Below, in pieces: positions 25,154-33,081 of a DNA stretch of 44,434 nucleotides. Source of the DNA: Porticoccaceae bacterium (GTDB lineage Bacteria; Pseudomonadota; Gammaproteobacteria; Pseudomonadales; Porticoccaceae); contig PABE01000108.1 of the NCBI GenBank assembly GCA_002702725.1, positions 1 through 44,434 on the forward strand, in the 5' to 3' direction. Every line of letters begins with the position of its first letter. Positions within the stretch are counted from its first letter, which is position 1. The position numbers and the translations under genes are program-made. Under the pieces are notes generated by a model. That model was not told the origin of the DNA. It worked only from the letters and a program-made list of their open reading frames with translations, and made no database searches.

Positions 25154-25958
25154 CGTCAGGTGCCCCGGTCAGTAGCTGAAGTGTTTCGTTCAGACACAGG
25201 CTTGCCGGGACAAGATGCCTGCCCGCAATGGTTTCCAGAACCATGGCGGTGGCGGTGAATTCCAGCACCCGGCCTTCTGTGCCGGCCACTGCCACCCTTT
25301 GGCCGATATCGACTACCTGACGCAGGTGCCGGACGGCGATCAGATTTTCCACAAGGGTCCGGGCACCAAGACCAAAGGCCAGACCAAAGCCGCCGAGTAC
25401 AGCGGCCAGGGCAATGGCGAAGAGAATGATGACAAAGGTAACGTCGATGCCGGCTTGAGACAGCCCGAGTACAACGCCCACGGCGACGAAACTGGCCTGA
25501 GTCAGGCGCGCCAGGGCCGGTGCCTGGGGCAGTTCGATATTGCGGATGATCAGCTCCCGGGCGATGGTTCCAACCAGAAATCCCGCGACGATCAGTATTC
25601 CGGCCGCCACCAGGGAGGGAAGATAGATCACCAGTCGGTCAAGCCACTGTGCGACGCCGACAAAACCCACCAGTCGTACGGCAATGGTCAGAGCAATCAA
25701 CAGGGTCGCCCAAAAAACAAGAATGCCGACCAGTCGCTCAGCGGTGGGGGAAATGTGGGCAAAGCTCAGTGCCGACAGATTGAGGCGGCGGTCCAGCAGA
25801 TGGTTAACGGAGTGAATAATGCGCCCGACGATAAGTCGCAGTATGCGGGCCAGGATCCAGCCTGCGATAACGACCAGTACGGCGCCGGCCAGGCTCGGCA
25901 AGAGTGCGATCACCGTTGCCAAGACTTCCAGGCTTTGCTTTTCAATGGTTTCCAGCAT
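25146..25958 (-). CDS. MscS-like small-conductance mechanosensitive channel family protein
   Basis: This 270-residue membrane protein starts with a helix (ALLPSLAGAVLVVIAGWILARILRLIVGR) of the conserved TM-helix type found in MscS relatives. Three or four more helices follow, then a Gly/Ala-rich pore-like helix (AVLGGFGLAFGLGARTLVENLIAVRHLRQVVDIGQRVAV) matching MscS TM3 plus the start of the beta domain. The rest is short: the beta domain is abbreviated and the large C-terminal vestibule seems missing. It overlaps the soluble MgtE-like gene by 8 bases and is the first gene of the leftward run. Channel activity and ion are unproven; coupling to magnesium transport is inferred from context. Confidence 0.82.
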   Translation of the reverse strand: MLETIEKQSLEVLATVIALLPSLAGAVLVVIAGWILARILRLIVGRIIHSVNHLLDRRLNLSALSFAHISPTAERLVGILVFWATLLIALTIAVRLVGFVGVAQWLDRLVIYLPSLVAAGILIVAGFLVGTIARELIIRNIELPQAPALARLTQASFVAVGVVLGLSQAGIDVTFVIILFAIALAAVLGGFGLAFGLGARTLVENLIAVRHLRQVVDIGQRVAVAGTEGRVLEFTATAMVLETIAGRHLVPASLCLNETLQLLTGAPDDE

Positions 25959-26106
25959 ATCCAGTTCCTTACGTTGTCTGCAGGAACGGCCATCCGCCGC
26001 TGCATTTACTATAGCTTACAGGTGATTTGTTCCCCCTGTCCGACCGGATACGGTTTTTCGAGGTGGTGTATTACACTCGTGGTCAGACCCATGGACCGGA
26101 GCCACT

Positions 26107-27474
26107 ATGGCTAAAATTTCCCACGCCACCATTCACCCCCTGCGCTCGCTCAATCTGCTTTCCCAGGAAGAAATCGCTGCCATGACCCACGGCCGTCGGG
26201 ATCTCACCCGGTTGTTCCGGGACTGTGCCCTGGCGATTCTCAATACCGACAGCAACAAGGACGATGCGGCACAGATTTTCGCCGCTTATGAGGATTTCGA
26301 GATCAAGCTCGTGCCCCAGCCCCGGGGGTTGAAGTTAGAGGTCTTCAACGCCCCCAGCCAGTCGTTTGTCGACGGCAAGATGATTCGCGGTATTCAGGAT
26401 CATCTGTTTTCGGCCTTGCGTGACATTGTCTATACCGACTACAAGATCGCACCTGTCACCGGTGATACGCAAGCCACTGGCGCCAACGTCAGCGATACGG
26501 TATTTCGCATCCTGCGCAACGCCGATATCGTCCGTCCCGACCTGGCGCCTAATCTGGTGGTCTGTTGGGGTGGTCACGCGATCCCCCGGGAGGAATATGA
26601 CTACGCAAAGCAGGTGGGCTATGAACTGGGGCTTCGAGGCCTGGATATCGCCACCGGGTGCGGTATCGGCGCCATGAAGGCACCGATGAAGGGTGCGGCG
26701 GTCGGGCACGCCAAGCAACAGATCAAGACCGGCCGCTATATCGGTATCTCCGAGCCGGGCATCATCGCCTCCGAATCGCCCAACGCCATTGTCAATGAGC
26801 TGGTGATCATGCCGGACATCGAAAAGCGCCTGGAAGCCTTTGTACGCCTCGCCCACGGTATCATCGTTTTTCCCGGCGGCGTGGGCACGGTTGAGGAGAT
26901 TTTCTATCTGCTCAGCATCCTTATGCATCCGGACAACGATCAGTCGCTACCCCTTGTATTTGCCGGACCGGAGTCCTGTCGGGATTACTTCAGCTATCTC
27001 GACCGGTTCCTGCGCCGCTGTCTGGGCGATGGCGTGGCGGACCTTTATCGTATTGTCATCGGCAAGCCGGCGGAAGTGGGCCAGAGCCTGCGCGAGGCTG
27101 TGGACAGCGTGCATATGACCCGGCGCAAGACCCAGGATGCCTACTATTTCAACTGGAACCTGAACATCGATGGTCACCTGCAGATTCCCTTCGTGCCCAG
27201 TCACGAGAACATGGCGGCCCTGAGCCTGTCGCCGGAGCTGCCCGGCCATCAGCTCGCCAGCCAGATGCGCTCGGCGTTCTCGGGACTGGTGGCGGGCAAT
27301 GTCAAGGCCTACGGTATTCGTCAGGTGGCCGAGCGGGGGCCCTACCTGATCCAGGGTGACAGGCGCTTGCTTTCGGCCATGGACGACCTGTTGCGACGCA
27401 TGGTGCGCGAGCAGCGGATGAAGCTCGGGCAAGGGGAAAAAGAATACAAACCCTGTTACCGGCTTCTGGGCTAG
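26107..27474 (+). CDS. ppnN: Nucleotide 5'-monophosphate nucleosidase PpnN (LOG family)
   Basis: PpnN (formerly YgdH) cleaves purine and pyrimidine nucleoside monophosphates to base plus ribose 5-phosphate and is a (p)ppGpp target in E. coli. The 455-residue length matches. It has an N-terminal domain (ATIHPLRSLNLLSQEEIA), a Rossmann/LOG domain with GGHAIPREEYDYAK and ATGCGIGAMKAPMKGA, the PGGVGTVEE catalytic motif at 256-264, and a C-terminal domain with YYFNWNLNIDGHLQIPFVPSHENMA. It is divergent from the mscS-like gene. A palindromic repeat starts 5 bases after the stop and may serve as its 3' end. Confidence 0.95.
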   Translation: MAKISHATIHPLRSLNLLSQEEIAAMTHGRRDLTRLFRDCALAILNTDSNKDDAAQIFAAYEDFEIKLVPQPRGLKLEVFNAPSQSFVDGKMIRGIQDHLFSALRDIVYTDYKIAPVTGDTQATGANVSDTVFRILRNADIVRPDLAPNLVVCWGGHAIPREEYDYAKQVGYELGLRGLDIATGCGIGAMKAPMKGAAVGHAKQQIKTGRYIGISEPGIIASESPNAIVNELVIMPDIEKRLEAFVRLAHGIIVFPGGVGTVEEIFYLLSILMHPDNDQSLPLVFAGPESCRDYFSYLDRFLRRCLGDGVADLYRIVIGKPAEVGQSLREAVDSVHMTRRKTQDAYYFNWNLNIDGHLQIPFVPSHENMAALSLSPELPGHQLASQMRSAFSGLVAGNVKAYGIRQVAERGPYLIQGDRRLLSAMDDLLRRMVREQRMKLGQGEKEYKPCYRLLG

Positions 27475-27478
27475 GACC

Positions 27479-27538
27479 GTTCACACTATTTGGGGTGTCG
27501 ACGATAATCCAGATAGTGTGAACAGGCCCCAGGAGGCT
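27479..27538. repeat. Palindromic repeat copy 1 (GTGAACAGGCCC type)
   Basis: GTTCACACTAT (27479-27489) and ATAGTGTGAAC (27513-27523) are perfect 11-bp inverted arms around a 23-base loop. Pairing extends outward imperfectly (CTAGGACC against the complement of AGGCCCCAG). It sits between the convergent ppnN and yqhA genes. The right arm shares GTGAACAGGCCC and a following CAGG/CTGG context with a second palindrome at 32839-32888, which suggests a dispersed REP-like family. Confidence 0.6.
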
Positions 27539-27577
27539 GTCGGGGTCATTCGCTGGACTGTGCCGGCGGTCAGGGTT

Positions 27578-28075
27578 TCAATGTTTGTCGCGCATCATTC
27601 TGTCTAGCAATCCCATCATGAATGCGGAAACGACGAAGGTAATATGGATCACCACATACCAGAGCAGTTTGTCGTTGTCGACCTGTTGGGCGTTCATGAA
27701 TATTTTCAACAGGTGGATAGAAGAGATCGCGACGATACTCGCCGCCACCTTGTTTTTCAGGCTGCCGGTGTCAAGCTTGCCCAGCCAGCTGAGTTTATCG
27801 TCGCTCTCCTTGAGGTCGAGCTGGGAGACGAAGTTTTCGTAACCCGATAGCATGACCATGACAATCAGCCCACCGACCAGGGAAATATCCACCAGGGACA
27901 ATACCAGCAGAATCAGGTCCATCTCGGAGATGGTCAGCAGGTGCGGGATGACATGCACCAGCTCCATGAAAAACTTCACGCCCAGGGCCATCAGGGCGAC
28001 ACTCAGGCCGAGATAAATTGGGGCCAACAGCCAGCGCGAGGCGTACATGCCGCGTTCAAGGGTCTTTTCGATCAT
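27578..28075 (-). CDS. yqhA: YqhA-family (UPF0114/TIGR00645) inner-membrane protein
   Basis: This 165-residue protein has about four membrane helices. Characteristic family blocks are the start [92 protein letters not shown], and a terminal helix followed by LDRMMRDKH. The family is conserved in Gammaproteobacteria but has no assigned function. It is convergent with ppnN, and its neighbours suggest no pathway. Family recognition is strong. Confidence 0.93.
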   Translation of the reverse strand: MIEKTLERGMYASRWLLAPIYLGLSVALMALGVKFFMELVHVIPHLLTISEMDLILLVLSLVDISLVGGLIVMVMLSGYENFVSQLDLKESDDKLSWLGKLDTGSLKNKVAASIVAISSIHLLKIFMNAQQVDNDKLLWYVVIHITFVVSAFMMGLLDRMMRDKH

Positions 28076-28275
28076 ATTGAGCCATTCACTGCCAGGGGGT
28101 AGAAGGCGCCATTCTACTGAACCTCGGTCCGGCTATCGAGGGGGCACGGCTTGATCTTTTACTTCACCTCGATGAGTGGCTAGACTTGCGCCAAATCACC
28201 TAACGCTACGCCGGCATCCGCACAGGGATGTGGCCAGTCATCTTTGCCAACACCCGATTTACCAAGACCCGAGAT

Positions 28276-29571
28276 ATGATAAGACGGTTGCTGTTTCCCA
28301 TTACCGCATTACTGCTTTCCGATGCGCTCCTGTTGGCGGGCCAGGGACTGGTGCTGACCCTGCTTCCCCTTCGGGCGGAGATACAGGGCTTTTCGGCCAC
28401 AGAAATTGGCTGGACCGGTTCCGCTTATTTCATGGGCTTCGTGGTCAGCTGTTTTGTTACACCCCATATAGTCCGGCGGGTGGGACACATTCGTACCTTC
28501 GCCGTACTCACCACGCTCTACTCAGCGGTGATACTGTTGTTCCATGTGCTTTCCCTGGTGGAGTGGTGGCTGGTTTTGCGCCTTGTTGTCGGCTTCTGTA
28601 TTTGCGGACTTTTCATGGTCATCGAAAGCTGGCTTAACGAACGTTCCACCCAGGAGTCCCGAGGCACTATTCTTTCGATCTATACCGTGATCAACCTGAG
28701 CATGATCATCCTCGGTCAACAGCTGCTGAACGTGGCCGATCCGTCCGGACCAATGTTGTTTGGCCTGGCGGCAATTCTGCTCTCGCTGGCAATTATCCCG
28801 GTCTCCCTGACGGTGACCCTGGCCCCGGCACCCATGCACGCCGTCAAGCTGGATTTGCGGCGTCTCTGGCAGCTATCCCATGTCGGGATGGGCGGTGCAA
28901 TCGTCAGCGGTCTGGTCACCGGGGCTTTCTGGTCCATGGGGCCGTTGTTCGCCCGGGGTCTTGACCTGGACACCCGCACCCTGACCCTGCTGATGAGCGC
29001 TGTGGTGCTCGGCGGGGCTGTTTTCCAGCTGCCGTTGGGACGCCTCTCCGATCACTACGACCGGCGCCTGGTGCTGTTTTATGTGTCCGTGGTGGGGGTG
29101 GGGCTTTCCCTGCTCATGGCCTACCTGTCACTGTCAGGGTTGGCGTTATTGCTGTTGGCACTGTTCTGGGGCGGAAGTGTCATGACCCTGTACGCCATCA
29201 GTCTTGCCCATGCCACCGATAGCGCGTCCGGCGATGACTTCGTGATGGTAGGCAGCGGTATCCTGCTGGTATACGCGATCACCTCGGCCCTGGGCGGCCC
29301 CCTCGCGTCAGCGCTGATGGCGTTGATGGGTGCAGGGGGACTGTTTGTCTTTTCCGCCCTTTGCCAGCTGGTGTTTGCCCTGGGGATTTCCCTGCGTCGC
29401 AAGACCCATGTGCTGCCCGTCATCGACGAGACCGAGCCGTTCCGGGCGCTTACCGATACGTCTCCGGTGCTTTTTGAGATGGATCCGCGTATCGACAGCG
29501 AGCCGTCTGAGGAGAATGACGACGCGCCCGCAGACGCCTCGCAATCGCGAGCATCAGACGCGCAGCAGTAA
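28276..29571 (+). CDS. MFS transporter (YcaD-like)
   Basis: This is a major facilitator superfamily carrier with 12 predicted helices in about 431 residues. The motif following helix 2 is PHIVRRVGHIRTF, and the family-like ESWLNERSTQESRGTILSIYTVINL and GRLSDHYDRRLVLFY are present. A charged, Asp/Glu-rich cytoplasmic tail of about 55 residues follows the last helix. Blocks such as GFSATEIGWTGSAYFMGF resemble the YcaD group, whose substrates are unknown. The frame also opens at ATG 28228, adding 16 polar residues; the ATG at 28276 places helix 1 right after the start and is preferred, although its Shine-Dalgarno is weak. It is convergent with the flavoprotein gene. Confidence 0.85.
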   Translation: MIRRLLFPITALLLSDALLLAGQGLVLTLLPLRAEIQGFSATEIGWTGSAYFMGFVVSCFVTPHIVRRVGHIRTFAVLTTLYSAVILLFHVLSLVEWWLVLRLVVGFCICGLFMVIESWLNERSTQESRGTILSIYTVINLSMIILGQQLLNVADPSGPMLFGLAAILLSLAIIPVSLTVTLAPAPMHAVKLDLRRLWQLSHVGMGGAIVSGLVTGAFWSMGPLFARGLDLDTRTLTLLMSAVVLGGAVFQLPLGRLSDHYDRRLVLFYVSVVGVGLSLLMAYLSLSGLALLLLALFWGGSVMTLYAISLAHATDSASGDDFVMVGSGILLVYAITSALGGPLASALMALMGAGGLFVFSALCQLVFALGISLRRKTHVLPVIDETEPFRALTDTSPVLFEMDPRIDSEPSEENDDAPADASQSRASDAQQ

Positions 29572-29622
29572 ATGGCGCAATGGCAACCTCCGAGCCGGTT
29601 TTTCGCCTATTGGCTGGTGGTG

Positions 29623-31287
29623 TCAGCCCGGTTTGCTGGCCATATCCATGGCGGCGATGTAACCAAAGGTGAGTGACGGGGCATTGTTGCCGCCATTTGC
29701 CGGTTGTACGCCGCGCCACAGGGAATTCATGTCCAGACCGGCGGCGTACAGCCCTTCGATAACCTCCCCGTTTTCGTTAAGCACCTGGGCGTTCGGGTTG
29801 ACCTTGAGTCCCAGGGTGGTGGTCGAATCCCCGGGTAAAATCTTCACCGCGTAAAAGGGTGCAGTTTTGATCGGACCAAGGCTCGGGTTGGGCTTGTTGC
29901 GAGGGTCACCGATGCCCCGGTCCGCGGTGCTGGAACCCTTGCCAAAATCATGGTCGACGCCTTCGGCGGCGAATTGATTCATACGCGCTACCGTTTCCTC
30001 TAGGTTAACCGGGTCGCAGCCAATTTGTTCGGCGAGTTCCCGTACGGTCGGCGCGCTGACGATATAGCCGGCTTTGAGCCATTTTTTCAGGCCGAGTCCC
30101 CCGGGCTTGACGATACCCAGGCCGTATTTACGGATGAATTTCCGGTCGCAGATAAGGTGCGCCGGCACTGAATCCGTGGCGTGCATATCCTTGACCATGT
30201 TGAGGTTGGCTTCATTGGTAAAGCGCCTGCCGTCCCTGTTGACGGCGATGCATCCGGGCTTGGGGCGGTCCATGAAAATATGCGGGTACTTCGTGGTGTT
30301 GCCGTCCAGGTCGGTGGCCAGGGACATTACGGTCCACATGGCGTTACTGACATTGCCCTCATCCAGGGTGCCACCGATCCGGCTCCCCATATTGATGCCA
30401 TCGCCGGTGTTGCTCTCAGGCACCAGTGACACATGGTGTTCGGGATAGGGAATGTAACGTTTGCGCATCTCCGGGTTGGCGGAGAATCCGCCTGAGGCGA
30501 GCATGACACCCCTGCGGGCTCTCACTTCGACCCTTTTACCGTCCCGTTCGACCACCACGCCTGTCACCCTGCTTTGTTCCTCAACGAGTTCCATAACCGG
30601 CGCCCTGCGCCACAGCTCGACACCGTTATCCAGGGCAGAGCGAACCAGTCTGGCGACGAAGGCGTTGCCCATGGTCAGGCGCGTGCCCCGGGGATAGCGC
30701 AACCGGTCGATTAGAAAGCGACCGATCAGTCGAGCCATGTGCAGTAAGGATTTCAGGGACCGGGTCATGTTCTCGAGGTGAGGCATGTCGCCGATGGCGA
30801 TCATGAAGCCCCCGGGCGCATTGAACTCCGACAGCGGCGGCCGGATAAGCGGGAAATACTCGCCAAGATGTTTCCCGTCGTAGGGGACAGGGCTGAGAAG
30901 TCGACCATCGTCCACCGCGCCTTCGATATCCGGTTGATAGTCCGGAAAGCCCGGCTCAAGGGCGAACTGCACGTCGGTTTTTGACATGAGGTAGTCGAGC
31001 GCCTTTGGCGCGGTTTCGAGAAACCTGTCCAGTTGGTCGAGATCAATAGTGGGTCCCACCACTTTCCGGACATAGGTCCGCGCGGCATCGAGGCTGTCAT
31101 GGAAACCGGCGTCGATCGCCGGCGCGCTCATCGGTATCCATATGCCACCGCCGGAAAGGGCCGTGGTGCCACCGAAGTAGTCGGACTTTTCGACTACCAG
31201 CACGTCCAGGCCTTCGCAGGCGGCTACAACAGCGGCGGAAAGACCGGCACCACCGGATCCGACCACAACAACATCTTTTTCGATCAT
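29623..31287 (-). CDS. FAD-dependent 3-ketosteroid-dehydrogenase-like flavoprotein
   Basis: This 554-residue flavoprotein belongs to the fumarate reductase/3-ketosteroid Delta1-dehydrogenase family. The N-terminal dinucleotide fold is VVVVGSGGAGLSAAVVAACEG with the acidic residue in VVEKSDYFGGTTALSGGGIWIP. Later blocks are RARRGVMLASGGFSANPEMRKRY, GDGINMGSRIGG, CIAVNRDGRRFTNEAN, and the C-terminal FAD-binding GLYAAGLDMNSLWRGVQPANGGNNAPSLTFGYIAA. Family members dehydrogenate ring A of 3-ketosteroids or reduce related enoates; length and the SGGGIWIP block fit KstD-like enzymes. Without steroid ring-cleavage genes nearby the substrate is open. It appears monocistronic. Confidence 0.85.
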   Translation of the reverse strand: MIEKDVVVVGSGGAGLSAAVVAACEGLDVLVVEKSDYFGGTTALSGGGIWIPMSAPAIDAGFHDSLDAARTYVRKVVGPTIDLDQLDRFLETAPKALDYLMSKTDVQFALEPGFPDYQPDIEGAVDDGRLLSPVPYDGKHLGEYFPLIRPPLSEFNAPGGFMIAIGDMPHLENMTRSLKSLLHMARLIGRFLIDRLRYPRGTRLTMGNAFVARLVRSALDNGVELWRRAPVMELVEEQSRVTGVVVERDGKRVEVRARRGVMLASGGFSANPEMRKRYIPYPEHHVSLVPESNTGDGINMGSRIGGTLDEGNVSNAMWTVMSLATDLDGNTTKYPHIFMDRPKPGCIAVNRDGRRFTNEANLNMVKDMHATDSVPAHLICDRKFIRKYGLGIVKPGGLGLKKWLKAGYIVSAPTVRELAEQIGCDPVNLEETVARMNQFAAEGVDHDFGKGSSTADRGIGDPRNKPNPSLGPIKTAPFYAVKILPGDSTTTLGLKVNPNAQVLNENGEVIEGLYAAGLDMNSLWRGVQPANGGNNAPSLTFGYIAAMDMASKPG

Positions 31288-31374
31288 CGGGAGAGCCCCT
31301 TATCAACTATTTTTATTGGCCAGTGCCGGGACATTCTAGGGCAGTGGCCCAGGGCAAGCCAGCACGCACAACGT

Positions 31375-31398
31375 AAAACAGGCACCGGTTGGTGCCTG
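31375..31398 (-). terminator. Intrinsic terminator of the LysM-PBP gene
   Basis: CAGGCACC (31379-31386), a 4-base loop and GGTGCCTG (31391-31398) form a perfect 8-bp stem. Read leftward it is followed by TTTT. It lies 27 bases past the stop of the LysM endopeptidase gene. Confidence 0.8.
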
Positions 31399-31424
31399 CT
31401 TAAAACGGATGTGACCCGGAAAAA

Positions 31425-32795
31425 TTAGAGCGAGGCGATATTGATGCCCGAAGCGCCCGATTCGATCCATTGCCTGACGCGGCTGGCATCGGCCATGGGC
31501 GTGTATTTGCCCTGGGCCCTCAGGAAAACCATGATCGCAGGGCGATCAGCCACTTCGGCCTGCATGACGAGGCAGCGGCCGGCTTCATTAATGTAGCCGG
31601 TTTTGCTGACCTGGATATCCCATTGTCCCTTGCGCACCAGCGGGTTGCTGTTGAGATACTGCAAGTGCCGCGCTTTGGCGATGGCGACTTCACGGCCTTC
31701 CGTGGTGGTGAACTGGCGGATTAGATGGTAGTTGCTGGCGGCGCCGACCATTTTTACCAGGTCAGCTGCGGTGGAAACATTGGCCGGTGTCAGGCCGGTG
31801 GCATCTTCAAAGCGGGTGCTGCCCATGCCAAGAGCCTTGGCCTTTGCGTTCATCGCCTGAATAAAGGCGTCGTGGCCACCTGGATAATGGCGCGATAGCG
31901 CGGACGCAGCGCGATTTTCCGACGACATCAGCGCCAGCCGAAGCATTTCGTAGCGGGACATGGTTGTGCCGAGAGGCAGGCGCGATGACGTCTTCTTCAG
32001 GTAGTCCACGTCCTCACGGGTGATGGTGAGTTGTTCGTCCATGGGAAGACCGGCATCCAGCGTTACCATGGCCGTCATCAGCTTGGTTATGGATGCGATG
32101 GAGCGCACCTGGTCGGCGTTTTTCTCATACAGGGTTTTCCCCGAGCGAGCGTCGACTACGATGACATTATCGGAGTGAACATTGACCTTGTGGGTTGCTG
32201 CCGCTACGACGTTTCGGTTGCTTTCCGGGCCCGCTGGCCGGTGACGCACCGCCGGGATGGTCAGTACATCGCCAGGGTGAAGAATGCTCTTGGTAGACAG
32301 GTTATTGCTGCGAACAAGGGAGGCCAGGGAGATCCCGTAGCGGGTGGCGATGCCGGAAAGGGTGTCACCGCGGCGGATAGTGTGTTGGTTGGTTACCTGC
32401 GGGGCGGACGCTGTGGTCTCGTAGCCCCCCACGCCGGGAATGCGAAGGCGCTGGCCGGGTTGCAACATGTGGCTGCGCAGACCGTTGTGGGTGCGCAACG
32501 AGGCCACGCTGGTACCGTAACGCTTGGCAATGCCCGACAGGGTATCACCCCGTCGCACGGTATAAATGGCTCGACTGGTGGTCTGGCTTGTCGCGCCTTT
32601 GCCGGGGATGGTCAGCGTCTGGCCGGGGTGAATGGTCGGAGAACGCAGATTGTTTGACTGCTGAAGGGCTTTTACGCTCACCTTATACTGATTGGCGATA
32701 CCGTAAAGCGTGTCGCCGCTCGTCACGGTATGGGTTGCCGCATGCCCCAGGGAGGCCGACATCACTAACAGACTGAATGCGAGTTTTCTGATCAT
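31425..32795 (-). CDS. LysM x3 - D-alanyl-D-alanine endopeptidase/carboxypeptidase (PBP7-like, S11)
   Basis: This 456-residue secreted protein has a signal peptide (1 to about 19, ending GHAA) and three LysM peptidoglycan-binding domains (about 21-65, 77-121, 133-178), each with a GDTLxGIA core. After a short linker comes an S11 penicillin-binding peptidase domain. Catalytic motifs are S235-I-T-K238 (SxxK), S292-E-N294 (SxN) and K398-T-G400. The peptidase part resembles PBP7/PbpG, which cuts D-Ala-DAP crosslinks. Classical PBP7 has no LysM, so this is an elaborated form, probably held on the wall by LysM rather than by membrane helices. It is a single gene with its own terminator. Confidence 0.92.
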   Translation of the reverse strand: MIRKLAFSLLVMSASLGHAATHTVTSGDTLYGIANQYKVSVKALQQSNNLRSPTIHPGQTLTIPGKGATSQTTSRAIYTVRRGDTLSGIAKRYGTSVASLRTHNGLRSHMLQPGQRLRIPGVGGYETTASAPQVTNQHTIRRGDTLSGIATRYGISLASLVRSNNLSTKSILHPGDVLTIPAVRHRPAGPESNRNVVAAATHKVNVHSDNVIVVDARSGKTLYEKNADQVRSIASITKLMTAMVTLDAGLPMDEQLTITREDVDYLKKTSSRLPLGTTMSRYEMLRLALMSSENRAASALSRHYPGGHDAFIQAMNAKAKALGMGSTRFEDATGLTPANVSTAADLVKMVGAASNYHLIRQFTTTEGREVAIAKARHLQYLNSNPLVRKGQWDIQVSKTGYINEAGRCLVMQAEVADRPAIMVFLRAQGKYTPMADASRVRQWIESGASGINIASL

Positions 32796-32838
32796 GCTTC
32801 TATCTATTCGTATCGTTGTGAGGTCGAAAATACGGTAA

Positions 32839-32888
32839 CCAGGGCCTGCTCACACTGGTGAGATTGTCACTGTTGTGAACAGGCCCTG
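32839..32888. repeat. Palindromic repeat copy 2 (GTGAACAGGCCC type)
   Basis: CCAGGGCCTGCTCACA (from 32839) pairs with TGTGAACAGGCCCTGG (32873-32888) with one mismatch around a loop of about 18 bases. The core GTGAACAGGCCC is shared with the palindrome at 27479-27538. It lies in the region upstream of the LysM-PBP gene and downstream of emrB. Confidence 0.6.
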
Positions 32889-33081
32889 GCACAGCCAGCC
32901 GCTATGTCGCGGCTTGATTACGGGAACAATATCCCTGCCCGCGTTAACGTGCAACCTCTTTTCTTTAAAAATTGGACTAAAAACTGTTTGAAACTCAAGA
33001 ACAAAGATGCTCAATCTCGAGTCGGTATGAGTTCCTCCGATAGCTGCTTAAGGGTATTGGTTGCTGGCTGTCCCACGGGCC

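Noticed and set aside
32897-32914. AGCCGC/GCGGCT hairpin as an emrB terminator
   Set aside because: It has no U-tract in either direction and is about 170 bases past the emrB stop.
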